Source: Vogesella oryzae
Lineage (GTDB): Bacteria; Pseudomonadota; Gammaproteobacteria; Burkholderiales; Chromobacteriaceae
Assembly (NCBI RefSeq): GCF_902829295.1
Contig: NZ_CADEPL010000012.1
Coordinates: 1-64,000, forward strand
Direction of reading: 5' to 3'
DNA: 64,000 nt
The notes beneath the pieces are model-generated. The model saw only the letters and a program-made list of their open reading frames with translations, had not been told where the DNA came from and made no database searches. Positions within the stretch are counted from its first letter, which is position 1, and each line of letters opens with the position of its first letter. Of the stretch, positions 1-7,568 are shown piece by piece. A program made the position numbers and the translations under genes.

Positions 1-60
1 AAAGACGGCATACGATATGGGAGCCCGTCTGGGGGGCTCGGAGAGGTGTATAAGAGCCAG
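1..60. other. Sequencing-adapter contamination (Nextera i7-like) at contig end
   Basis: These bases align, with several errors, to the Illumina Nextera i7 adapter. The P7 part AAGACGGCATACGA is at about 2-15. An index-like stretch follows, then a transposase end resembling GCTCGGAGATGTGTATAAGA. The match stops at about position 60, exactly where an uninterrupted glycerol kinase reading frame begins. This is known adapter sequence rather than biology, so the true genomic sequence starts near 61. Confidence 0.9.
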
Positions 61-983
61 TCCATACCCTGCAGTGGGATGCCTCGCTGCTGGACATCTT
101 CGGCATTCCCGCCAGCATGCTGCCGGCAGTGAAAAGCTCCAGCGAAATCTACGGCCACACCCACGTTGCCCATCTGGGCGTGTCGGTGCCGATCGCCGGC
201 GTGGCCGGCGACCAGCAGGCAGCGTTGTTCGGCCAGCAGTGCACCCTGCCTGGTATGGTGAAGAACACCTACGGCACCGGCTGCTTCATGATGATGAACA
301 CCGGTGACACGCCGATCGCCTCGCACAACCAGCTGCTGACCACCATTGCCTGGCAGGTCGGTGGCAAGGTGCAGTACGCGCTGGAGGGCAGCATTTTCAT
401 CGGCGGCTCGGTGGTGAAATGGCTGCGCGACGGCCTCGGCATCATCAAGCAATCCGGCGATGTCGGCCCGTTGGCCGCACAGGTGACCGATAGCGACGGC
501 GTGTACCTGGTACCGGCCTTTGCCGGCCTCGGCGCGCCGCACTGGAACGCCCATGCCCGCGGTACGCTGGTCGGCATGACGCAGGGCACCGGCGCCGCGC
601 ACATCGCCCGCGCCGCGCTGGACAGCATCGCCTTCCAGACCATGGACGTGCTGGGCGCGATGCAGGCCGATGCCGGCATCACCATCGCCGAGCTGCGCGT
701 CGACGGCGGCGCCTGCGTCAACAATGTGCTGATGCAGTTCCAGAGCGACATCCTGCGCACCCGGGTGGCACGGCCGAAGATCACCGAGACCACCGCGCTG
801 GGCGCCGCCTACCTCGCCGGCCTCGCCGTCGGCTACTGGCAGAGCACCGACGACATCCAGGGACAGTGGCAGCTCGATACCCGCTTCGAGCCGGCGCTGC
901 CGCAAGAGGTGGTCGACCGCTACGTCGCCGGCTGGCAGCGCGCCACCCGTGCCGCCATCGGCTGGGCCAACGACCAGGCCTGA
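61..983 (+). CDS. glpK: Glycerol kinase, C-terminal part (5' end missing)
   Basis: GlpK phosphorylates glycerol to sn-glycerol-3-phosphate with ATP in the cytoplasm. The frame is open from the adapter junction (codon phase from 63, reading [16 protein letters not shown]), which corresponds to the internal IHTLDWD region of E. coli GlpK. The true start is therefore lost upstream, and about 305 of an expected ~500 residues remain. Visible FGGY-kinase features are the [13 protein letters not shown] segment, [24 protein letters not shown], and the C-terminal ATP-site [16 protein letters not shown]. An internal ATG at 117 should not be taken as the start. glpF and glpD follow on the same strand, giving a glycerol uptake, kinase and dehydrogenase group. 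Confidence 0.95.
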
Positions 984-1052
984 TCCCGACATCCCCCGAT
1001 CAACGCGCCCGCCGCCGTGTCCGCACGGCCGGCGCAGGGCGGGCTTTTGCCT

Positions 1053-1070
1053 GCGGCCAACGTTGGCCGC
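1053..1070. repeat. Head-to-head pair of the GCGGCCAAC/GTTGGCCGC motif
   Basis: A perfect 18-bp palindrome, GCGGCCAACGTTGGCCGC, lies between glpK and glpF. It is one of many copies of the over-represented 9-mer in this window (see findings). No T-tract follows, so it is not a classical terminator. Confidence 0.85.
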
Positions 1071-1098
1071 ACACCCGCGCGGGCGCCAGGAGACAGAT

Positions 1099-1803
1099 AT
1101 GCATGCATTGTTTGGAGAGTTCATCGGTACCGCCTTGCTGGTGCTGCTGGGTAACGGCGTGGTGGCCAACGTGCTGCTGAAAGGCACCAAGGGCCACAAC
1201 AGCGGCTTGATCGTGGTGGCCTTCGGCTGGGCGATGGCGGTGTTCGTCGGCGTGTTCAGCGTCGCCGCCATCAGCGGCGCCCACCTCAACCCGGCTGTGA
1301 GCGTGGCGCTGGCGGTGGCCGGCAAGTTCGCCTGGGGCGACGTGCCCGGTTACATCGCCGCGCAGATGGCCGGCGGCATGACCGGCGCACTGCTGGTGTG
1401 GCTGATCTACCGCGACCATTTCGACAGCACCGACTGCGCCGACAGCAAGCTGGCCACCTTCTGCACCGGCCCGGCGATCCGCAGCCTGCCGGCCAACCTG
1501 CTGTCCGAGGTGCTGGCTACCTTCGTGCTGGTGTACGCCATCCTCAGTATGGTGGCACCCAAGGTATCGCTGGGGGCGATGGACGCCTTGCCGGTAGCGC
1601 TGCTGGTACTGGGCATCGGCGTGTCGCTGGGCGGCACCACCGGCTACGCCATGAGCCCGGCGCGCGATCTGGCGCCGCGCATCATGCACGCGCTGCTGCC
1701 GATCCGCGGCAAGCGCGACAGCGACTGGCGCTATGCCTGGGTGCCGGTGTTCGGTTCGCTGCTCGGCGGTTCGCTGGCCGCGGTAGCCCACGGCATCGCC
1801 TGA
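1099..1803 (+). CDS. glpF: Glycerol facilitator / aquaglyceroporin (MIP family)
   Basis: A 234-residue inner-membrane channel letting glycerol diffuse into the cell for GlpK. ATG 1099 is preceded by an AGGAG Shine-Dalgarno at 1089-1093; the frame is open further upstream but lacks family similarity there. Six hydrophobic helices are evident. The first pore loop has the canonical NPA (SGAHLNPAVS, about residue 60). The second reads GYAMSPARDLAPR, so the usual Asn of loop E is Ser while the glycerol-channel Arg-Asp is kept. The pore selectivity Asp after NPA-R supports a glyceroporin rather than a water channel. It sits between glpK and glpD, probably in one transcription unit with glpK. Confidence 0.93.
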   Translation: MHALFGEFIGTALLVLLGNGVVANVLLKGTKGHNSGLIVVAFGWAMAVFVGVFSVAAISGAHLNPAVSVALAVAGKFAWGDVPGYIAAQMAGGMTGALLVWLIYRDHFDSTDCADSKLATFCTGPAIRSLPANLLSEVLATFVLVYAILSMVAPKVSLGAMDALPVALLVLGIGVSLGGTTGYAMSPARDLAPRIMHALLPIRGKRDSDWRYAWVPVFGSLLGGSLAAVAHGIA

Positions 1804-1836
1804 AGCCGTTTTTACCGCCGCTTTTTCTCCCTTGCG

Positions 1837-1862
1837 GGGCGCCTGGTGCGCCCTGTTTTTTT
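1837..1862 (+). terminator. Rho-independent terminator after glpF
   Basis: Stem GGGCGC / GCGCCC with a 5-nt loop, followed by TG and seven T residues. It separates glpKF from glpD, implying that glpD has its own promoter. Confidence 0.8.
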
Positions 1863-1872
1863 GCCGCAACAC

Positions 1873-1897
1873 AACATTAATCGAACATTAATATTCG
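1873..1897. promoter_or_regulatory. Candidate GlpR-type operator upstream of glpD
   Basis: The near-perfect 16-bp palindrome CGAACATTAATATTCG (1882-1897) overlaps a direct repeat of AACATTAAT at 1873 and 1884, spaced 11 bp or one helical turn. It lies in an AT-rich stretch about 90 bp before the glpD start. DeoR-family GlpR proteins bind TTCG/CGAA-containing palindromes, and a glpR gene is nearby. The assignment is inference. Confidence 0.45.
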
Positions 1898-1988
1898 TTT
1901 TTTGTTGTTTTACGGTTGGTTTTTGCTTATCTTCTATCATCAGATTATCGACGGCGGCACCCGCCGGCCCGACAGCAAAGGACTCTTC

Positions 1989-3512
1989 GTGGATAGTTAT
2001 GATCTGCTCGTGATCGGTGGCGGCATCAACGGCGCCGGCATTGCCCGCGACGCCGCCGGCCGCGGCCTGAAAGTATTGCTGTGCGAAAAGGACGACCTGG
2101 CCGCACACACCTCGTCCGCCAGCACCAAGCTGATCCACGGCGGCCTGCGCTATCTGGAGTACCACGAGTTCGGTCTGGTGCGAAAAGCGCTGCAGGAGCG
2201 CGAGGTGCTGCTGGACGCCGCGCCGCACATCATGTGGCCGCTGCGCTTCGTGATGCCGCACGACGCCGAGCAGCGCCCGGCGTGGCTGATCCGCTGCGGC
2301 CTGTTCCTGTACGACCACCTGGCGCGCCGCAAGCGCCTGGCCGGCAGCCAGCGCGTGCGCTTCGACCGCCATCCGGCCGGCGCCGCGCTGAAAAGCCGCT
2401 ACCACCAGGGCTTTGTCTACTCCGACGGCTGGGTCAACGATGCACGGCTGGTGGTACTCAATGCCATGGATGCCGCCGAACGCGGCGCCAGCATCTTCAC
2501 CCGCACCGCCTGCGTGGCCGCGCGCCGCAGTGGCGATGACTGGATCTGCACGCTGCAGAACGGTTGCGGCCAACGTGAGGTGCGCGCCCGCGCGCTGGTG
2601 AATGCCGCCGGGCCGTGGGTACAGCAGCTGTTGGGCGGGGTGATCCACGCGCCGGCACGCAAGGCCATCCGCCTGGTGAAGGGCAGCCACATCATCGTGA
2701 ACAAGCTGTTCGAGCACCCGTTTGCCTACATCTTCCAGAACCCGGACAAGCGCATCATCTTCGCCATCCCCTACGAGCAGGACTTCACCCTGATCGGCAC
2801 CACCGATGTCGACTTCCACGGCGATGCCAACCAGGTGGCGATCGACGGCGATGAGGTTGCCTACCTGTGCGCGATGAGCAACCGCTACTTCGAGCGCCAG
2901 ATCACCCCGGCCGACGTGGTCGCCAGCTACTCCGGCGTGCGCCCGCTGCTGGACGACGAGCACGGCGATGCCAGCGGCGTCACCCGCGACTATGCGCTGG
3001 AGCTGGACCGCGACGGCGCGCCGCTGCTGTCGGTGTTCGGCGGCAAGATCACCACCTACCGCAAACTGGCCGAGCAGGTAGTGGACCAGCTGGCGCCGCT
3101 GCTGGGCAACACCCGGCCGAGCTGGACCGCCGGCAGCCACTTGCCCGGCGGCGATCTGCCGGCCGGCGATTTCGATGCCTTCCTCGCCGCGCTGCAGCGC
3201 GACAAACCGTGGCTGCCGGCCACGTTGGCCGCACGGCTGGCGCGCGCCTATGGCAGCAGCGTGTATGCGCTGCTGGGCAGCGCCGACTCGCTGGCGGCGC
3301 TGGGCGCGGAAATCCAGCCCGGCCTGTACGAGGCCGAGCTGCGCTATCTGGTCGACAAGGAATGGGCAACGACGGCGGAAGACATCCTGTGGCGGCGCAG
3401 CAAGCTGCGCCTGCACCTGCCGGCCGGCGCCGACGCGGTGGTGGAGGCCTGGCTGGCCGCATACCACACCAGCCGCAACGCCGACAGCAAGACTCTGCTG
3501 CGTGCCAGTTAG
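1989..3512 (+). CDS. glpD: Aerobic glycerol-3-phosphate dehydrogenase
   Basis: An FAD enzyme of 507 residues (E. coli GlpD 501) that oxidises glycerol-3-phosphate to DHAP and feeds electrons to ubiquinone at the membrane. The start chosen is GTG 1989 with AAAGGA at 1977-1982. The protein then begins VDSYDLLVIGGGINGAGIAR, the N-terminal GxGxxG dinucleotide fold. Other family features are STKLIHGGLRYLE near residue 50, GTTDVDF, and VFGGKITTYRK in the C-terminal half. The coding end overlaps the convergent neighbour by 4 nt. It is preceded by its own terminator-separated leader with a possible GlpR operator. Confidence 0.95.
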   Translation: MDSYDLLVIGGGINGAGIARDAAGRGLKVLLCEKDDLAAHTSSASTKLIHGGLRYLEYHEFGLVRKALQEREVLLDAAPHIMWPLRFVMPHDAEQRPAWLIRCGLFLYDHLARRKRLAGSQRVRFDRHPAGAALKSRYHQGFVYSDGWVNDARLVVLNAMDAAERGASIFTRTACVAARRSGDDWICTLQNGCGQREVRARALVNAAGPWVQQLLGGVIHAPARKAIRLVKGSHIIVNKLFEHPFAYIFQNPDKRIIFAIPYEQDFTLIGTTDVDFHGDANQVAIDGDEVAYLCAMSNRYFERQITPADVVASYSGVRPLLDDEHGDASGVTRDYALELDRDGAPLLSVFGGKITTYRKLAEQVVDQLAPLLGNTRPSWTAGSHLPGGDLPAGDFDAFLAALQRDKPWLPATLAARLARAYGSSVYALLGSADSLAALGAEIQPGLYEAELRYLVDKEWATTAEDILWRRSKLRLHLPAGADAVVEAWLAAYHTSRNADSKTLLRAS

Positions 3513-4261
3513 GGCTGGCAGCCGGCCGGCTGCAGGTCGTAGCGTCGCACCAGCCGCGCCATCTCGCCGCGGCGGCACATCTGCTGCAGCGCTGCCGCAA
3601 AACGTGCGGCGTCAGCAGCATTAAAGCGCAGCCGTGATAGGCCGAAGGAATACTGCAGATCGCGTACCGCCGGCAGCAAACGCAACCCTTCAATGCCCTG
3701 ATAACGGATCAGCCATTGCGCCACGCCTTCATTCACCAGCACCAGGCCGTCAGTTCCGTAACGGCCGCCCGCCAGCTTACGCAGCGCCACCAGATTGTCG
3801 GTTTCCTCGCTGAGCAGGTAGCGCATGCCCGCCCCCAGCTCCGCCAGCGCCTGCTCGCTGGCCGACGGGCCATACACGCCAATGGTCCGGCCAGCAATAT
3901 CCGCCAGCGAGTGCCACGGCGACAGCGTATCCGCCCGCTCGGCAAAAACGTAGCGGGCGCGGATTACCGGCGGGCTGATATAAAAGTACTGTCGCCGCGC
4001 CGGCATATCCACCACGGTAAAGATGCCATCTGCCCGCCCTTCTTCCGCCAATTGCAGCGCCCGCCGCCACGGCAGCACATCGATGCGGCAAGAAAGCGCC
4101 AGCCGGTCGCAGAGTGCATTCAACACGTCCACCATCGGCCCGGCAGCTTGCGAGGTGGCGTAGGTGTAGGGCGGAAATTCCTCGGTGACAAAGCGATAGC
4201 CGCTAGGCGTCGCCAGTACTGGTGCAGCCAGCAACACTAGCCAGCCTGAACGTAACAGCAT
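3509..4261 (-). CDS. Periplasmic solute-binding protein, family 3
   Basis: A 250-residue secreted protein with a clear Sec signal peptide (MLLRSGWLVLLAAPVLATP), giving a mature chain of about 230 residues. It has the layout of family-3 (amino-acid type) binding proteins: EEFPPYTYAT near the N-terminus, PWRRALQLAEEGRADGIF around residue 75, and LADIAGRTIGVYGPSAS around 130. No permease or ATPase genes are adjacent, so it may be an orphan receptor. Similar orphan proteins are common in Neisseriales and Pseudomonas. ATG 4261 is chosen because the signal peptide begins there. The stop overlaps glpD tail to tail. The ligand cannot be predicted. Confidence 0.8.
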   Translation of the reverse strand: MLLRSGWLVLLAAPVLATPSGYRFVTEEFPPYTYATSQAAGPMVDVLNALCDRLALSCRIDVLPWRRALQLAEEGRADGIFTVVDMPARRQYFYISPPVIRARYVFAERADTLSPWHSLADIAGRTIGVYGPSASEQALAELGAGMRYLLSEETDNLVALRKLAGGRYGTDGLVLVNEGVAQWLIRYQGIEGLRLLPAVRDLQYSFGLSRLRFNAADAARFAAALQQMCRRGEMARLVRRYDLQPAGCQP

Positions 4262-4326
4262 GGGGAAGCCCCTTGGTTGGCATAAGTCATGGTAGTCAGC
4301 TAACCACGATACGCCAAAACCATTCA

Positions 4327-4911
4327 TCATGGTACGGAACACAGGCGGGCCACTCGTGCCTGCAACACCGGCAGCGGCTCGGCGGCAAACCATGGGTGCT
4401 GTGCCAGCCAGCGCTGGTTGCGCGGGCTAGGATGCGGCAGTGCCAACACGCCGGCGGGCAAGGTCGCCTGCCAGTCCGCAACTGCGGCGGTCAGCGTGCG
4501 GTAGCGCGGCAGATGCCAGCCCAGCGCGTACTGCCCCAACACCAGCGTCAAATGTAGTTGCGGTAATTGCGCCAGCAGTGCGCTGCGCCAGACCGGTGCG
4601 CACTCGGGGCGGGGCGGCAGGTCGCCAGACTTGCCGCTGCCGGGATAACACAGCCCCATCGGCAGAATGGCGATGCGTTCTGCATCGTAGAAACAGGTGC
4701 GATCCACACCCAGCCACTGTCGCAGCCGCTCGCCACTGGCATCGTCGAACGGCACGCCGCTTTCATGCGCCTTGCGCCCCGGCGCCTGGCCGGCGATCAG
4801 GATGCCCGCCCCCGACGCCAGTTGCAGCAAGGGCCGTGGCCCCAAGGGAAGGTTGGCCGCACACAGCCGGCAGCCGCGTACCGTGGTCAACAGGCGCTGG
4901 CAGTCGTCCAT
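4327..4911 (-). CDS. Uracil-DNA glycosylase family protein
   Basis: A cytoplasmic protein of 194 residues with the UDG-superfamily layout: CRLC near residues 14-17, GQAPGRKAHESGVPFDDASG at 41-60 (the nucleotide-pocket loop, GEAPG in family 4), and a C-terminal HPSPRN like the HPSP/HPAP motif of the family. It probably excises uracil or another damaged base. Only two cysteines are near the N-terminus, so a full 4Fe-4S cluster typical of family 4 is not evident. ATG 4911 was chosen over an upstream in-frame ATG at 5013 that would run into glpR. It ends the minus-strand pair glpR-UDG, only 16 nt after glpR. Confidence 0.75.
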   Translation of the reverse strand: MDDCQRLLTTVRGCRLCAANLPLGPRPLLQLASGAGILIAGQAPGRKAHESGVPFDDASGERLRQWLGVDRTCFYDAERIAILPMGLCYPGSGKSGDLPPRPECAPVWRSALLAQLPQLHLTLVLGQYALGWHLPRYRTLTAAVADWQATLPAGVLALPHPSPRNQRWLAQHPWFAAEPLPVLQARVARLCSVP

Positions 4912-4927
4912 CACGCGGCAGCCGCGT

Positions 4928-5692
4928 TCAATCCGCCACCACCAGCCGGGTGTTGGCCTTGGCCAGCACCTCTTGCAGCTCGCTGCTGACGGCGCGGTCG
5001 GTAAACAGCGCATCCACCTGCGACAGATGCCCCAGCTCTACCATCGCCGGCCGGTCGAACTTGGAGTGGTCCGCCACCAGCCATACCTGGCGCGATTGCT
5101 GCAGGATGGCCTGGCTGGTCAGCACCTCGCGGTAATCGTAGTCGCGCAGCGTGCCGTCGTGCTCGATGCTGGAGATGCCGATGATGCCGTAGTCGACCTT
5201 GAACTGGCGGATGAACTGCACCGTGGCCTCGCCGGTCAGGCCGCGGTCGCGCTTGCGCAGGCTGCCGCCGGCGACCAGCACTTCGCAATCCGGAAAGTCG
5301 CACATCAGGTTGGCGATGTGGAAGTTGTTGGTGATCACCCGCAGGCCGCGATGCTGGCTCAGCGCCCTGGCCACTTCCTCGGTGGTGGTGCCGAGGTTGA
5401 TGAACAGCGAGGCGTTGTCCGGAATCTCTGCCGCCACCGCGCGGGCGATACGGCGCTTTTCCTCCGCCATCAGCACCTGGCGGGCGTCGTAGGCGACGTT
5501 TTCCACGCTGGACAGCACGCTGGCGCCGCCGTGATAGCGCTGCAGCAGCTGGTTTTCCGCCAGCAGGGTGATGTCGCGGCGAATGGTCTGGGTGGTGACC
5601 TGGAACTGCGCGGCCAGCCGGTCCACCGACACATAGCCCTCGCGGTTTACCCAGGCCAACAGGTCTTTCTGGCGTTGATTGAGGATCAGCAT
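4928..5692 (-). CDS. glpR: DeoR-family glycerol-3-phosphate regulon repressor
   Basis: A 254-residue cytoplasmic repressor, close in length to E. coli GlpR (252). The N-terminal winged helix-turn-helix is visible (GYVSVDRLAAQFQVTTQTIR, residues 19-38, then RRYHGG-type wing). The sugar-phosphate sensor domain carries LFINLGTTTEEVA, VITNNFHIAN, LVAGGSLRKRDRGLTGEAT and VADHSKFDRPAMV. Glycerol-3-phosphate is expected to release it from glp operators such as the palindrome before glpD. ATG 5692 matches the family N-terminus; no strong ribosome-binding site is visible. It lies 1.4 kb from glpD on the opposite strand. Confidence 0.92.
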   Translation of the reverse strand: MLILNQRQKDLLAWVNREGYVSVDRLAAQFQVTTQTIRRDITLLAENQLLQRYHGGASVLSSVENVAYDARQVLMAEEKRRIARAVAAEIPDNASLFINLGTTTEEVARALSQHRGLRVITNNFHIANLMCDFPDCEVLVAGGSLRKRDRGLTGEATVQFIRQFKVDYGIIGISSIEHDGTLRDYDYREVLTSQAILQQSRQVWLVADHSKFDRPAMVELGHLSQVDALFTDRAVSSELQEVLAKANTRLVVAD

Positions 5693-5830
5693 GCTGCGGC
5701 ACGGCAAAAGATGATGACCGGGCATTGTAACCGAGGCGACAAGGTTGGCCGCAAGCGCGCGCCGTGCGGACAGTATTGCCGCCGCCGTCATCCGGCCGAT
5801 AATGAACCATCTTCTTTGCGCTTGCCCGCC

Positions 5831-6742
5831 ATGACTCCGCTCCCCCGCATCGTGTTCATCGTCCACGGCCGCCACAACCCGCAGGGGCTGGCCGAAACCC
5901 AGCTGGCGCCGCTGCGCGCCAGTTTCGACATCGACATCCTGCTGACCAGCTCGGCCGACAGCGCCACCCGCTTCGCGCGCGAGGCGGCGCTGAGCGGTGC
6001 GCGCTGGGTGATCGCCGTTGGCGGCGACGGCACCGTACACGAGGTGGTCAACGGCCTGATGAGCGCACCGCCGGCCTTGCGCCGCAACGTGGTGCTGGGA
6101 GTGCTGCCCACCGGCACCGGCAACGACTTCGCCCGCAGCCTGGCCACCGGCGACAGCCTGCCGCACCTGGTGGCGCTGATCGCCACCGGCCGCATCCGCG
6201 CGCTGGACCTGATCCGCGTCACGCTGGCCGACGGCAGCGTGCGCTGGTGCAACAACATCGGTTCCATCGGCATCAGCAGCGACATCGTACGACGGGTGAA
6301 GCGCATGAGCCCGCGCCTGCCGGCCAGCGTGGCGTTCTACAGCGCGGTCAGCCGCGCGCTGCTGGCCTGGCAGCCGCAGCCGATGCAGCTGACGCTGGAT
6401 GGCGAGCAGATCGACGGCGAATTCACCTGCGTATCCGCGGCCAACGGCCGCTACTTCGGCAGCGGCCTCGGCATTGCGCCCGAGGCGCGTTGCGACGACG
6501 GCCTGCTGGACGTGGTGCTGATCGCCAATGCCGGCAGCCTGGATTTCCTGCGCCTGCTGCCGCAACTGCGCCGCGCGCGGCGGCTGGTCGATGCGCGCAT
6601 CCGTTATCTGCGCGGCAAGCAGCTGACGGTGAACGGCGACGCCGCCCACTGTCCGCTGGAGCTGGATGGCGAGCTGTACGGCGCCACCCCGGTGCGTTTC
6701 GACATCGAACCGGCGGCGCTGAACTGCCTGGCCGGCTGGTAG
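5831..6742 (+). CDS. Diacylglycerol/lipid kinase, YegS-DAGK catalytic family
   Basis: A soluble ATP-dependent lipid kinase of 303 residues. The DAGK catalytic domain is recognised by VGGDGTVHEVVNGL (residues 63-76) and LPTGTGNDFARS (92-103), both ATP- and Mg-binding signatures. The C-terminal beta-sandwich half carries SAANGRYFGSGLGIAPEA and ends with LDGELYGATPVRFDIEP. The exact substrate (diacylglycerol, phosphatidylglycerol or sphingoid) is not readable. ATG 5831 gives the family N-terminus PRIVFIVHGRHNPQG. It is divergent from glpR, sharing an upstream region of about 140 bp that includes one copy of the 9-mer motif at 5744. Confidence 0.88.
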   Translation: MTPLPRIVFIVHGRHNPQGLAETQLAPLRASFDIDILLTSSADSATRFAREAALSGARWVIAVGGDGTVHEVVNGLMSAPPALRRNVVLGVLPTGTGNDFARSLATGDSLPHLVALIATGRIRALDLIRVTLADGSVRWCNNIGSIGISSDIVRRVKRMSPRLPASVAFYSAVSRALLAWQPQPMQLTLDGEQIDGEFTCVSAANGRYFGSGLGIAPEARCDDGLLDVVLIANAGSLDFLRLLPQLRRARRLVDARIRYLRGKQLTVNGDAAHCPLELDGELYGATPVRFDIEPAALNCLAGW

Positions 6743-6870
6743 ACACGCGCCGCCATGAAAAAAGCCAGTCAACTCAAGGCGATAGTGCGCTAAAATGTCC
6801 GGTTCGCCGCGCCGGGTGAGACCGATCCCGAGCGCCAACCCTTTCCACTCGACTGTTATTCGACGGAATC

Positions 6871-7566
6871 ATGCCAAACAACACCCGTAAAGCCCTGGTC
6901 GTCCTCTCCGGCGGCCAGGACTCCACTACCTGCCTGTACTGGGCGCTGCGCGAATTCGGCGCGGCCAACGTCGAGGCCGTGACTTTCGATTACGGCCAGC
7001 GCCACCGCATCGAGCTGGACGCAGCGCGCAAGGTGGCCGAGCTGGCCGGCGTGCGCCAGACCGTACTGCCGATCGACACCTTCGCCGCCATCGGCGGCAA
7101 TGCGCTGACCGACGACAGCATCACCCCGGAAAGCGGCGCCCGCGCCGATGACGACAGCGCGCTGCCCAACACCTTCGTGCCGGGGCGCAACCTGGTGTTC
7201 CTCAGCTTTGCCGCCGCCTTTGCCTACACCCGCGGCATCGAGCACGTGGTCACCGGCGTGGCGCAGACCGACTACTCCGGCTACCCCGACTGCCGCGAAA
7301 ACACGCTGAAAGCGCTGGAACTGGCTCTGCGGCTGGGCATGGACAGCCGCGTCACCCTGCACACGCCGCTGATGTTCATGAGCAAGGCCGAAACCGTGCA
7401 GCTGGCGCAAGAGGTCGGCGCCATGGAGGCGATGGCCTGGAGCCATACCTGCTACAACGGTGAAGTGCCGCCGTGCGGCCACTGCGCCTCGTGCGAGCTG
7501 CGCGCCAAGGGCTTTGCCGAAGCCGGCGTGGCCGACCCGCTGCTCGTGCGTACCCGGGGAGCCTGA
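6871..7566 (+). CDS. queC: 7-cyano-7-deazaguanine synthase
   Basis: QueC converts 7-carboxy-7-deazaguanine to preQ0 using ATP and ammonia, the third dedicated step towards queuosine. The protein is 231 residues, the usual length. The PP-loop SGGQDST is at residues 13-19, FDYGQRH follows, and the structural zinc site is the C-terminal cysteine set C194, C202, C205 and C208. It heads the queCDE operon: queD starts 2 nt after its stop. A -10-like TAAAAT at about 6791 lies upstream, without a convincing -35. Confidence 0.95.
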   Translation: MPNNTRKALVVLSGGQDSTTCLYWALREFGAANVEAVTFDYGQRHRIELDAARKVAELAGVRQTVLPIDTFAAIGGNALTDDSITPESGARADDDSALPNTFVPGRNLVFLSFAAAFAYTRGIEHVVTGVAQTDYSGYPDCRENTLKALELALRLGMDSRVTLHTPLMFMSKAETVQLAQEVGAMEAMAWSHTCYNGEVPPCGHCASCELRAKGFAEAGVADPLLVRTRGA

Positions 7567-7568
7567 GC

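Noticed and set aside
17-307. Open frame starting inside the first 60 bases
   Set aside because: It begins in adapter sequence and is out of frame with glpK.
1812-3578. Minus-strand open frame of about 588 codons over glpD
   Set aside because: High-GC antisense frame opposite a clear GlpD; composition is Arg/Ala/Gln-rich without domains.
6743-6870. Possible preQ1 riboswitch upstream of queC
   Set aside because: I could not draw the small H-type pseudoknot or find its A-rich tail; only a weak -10-like box is present.
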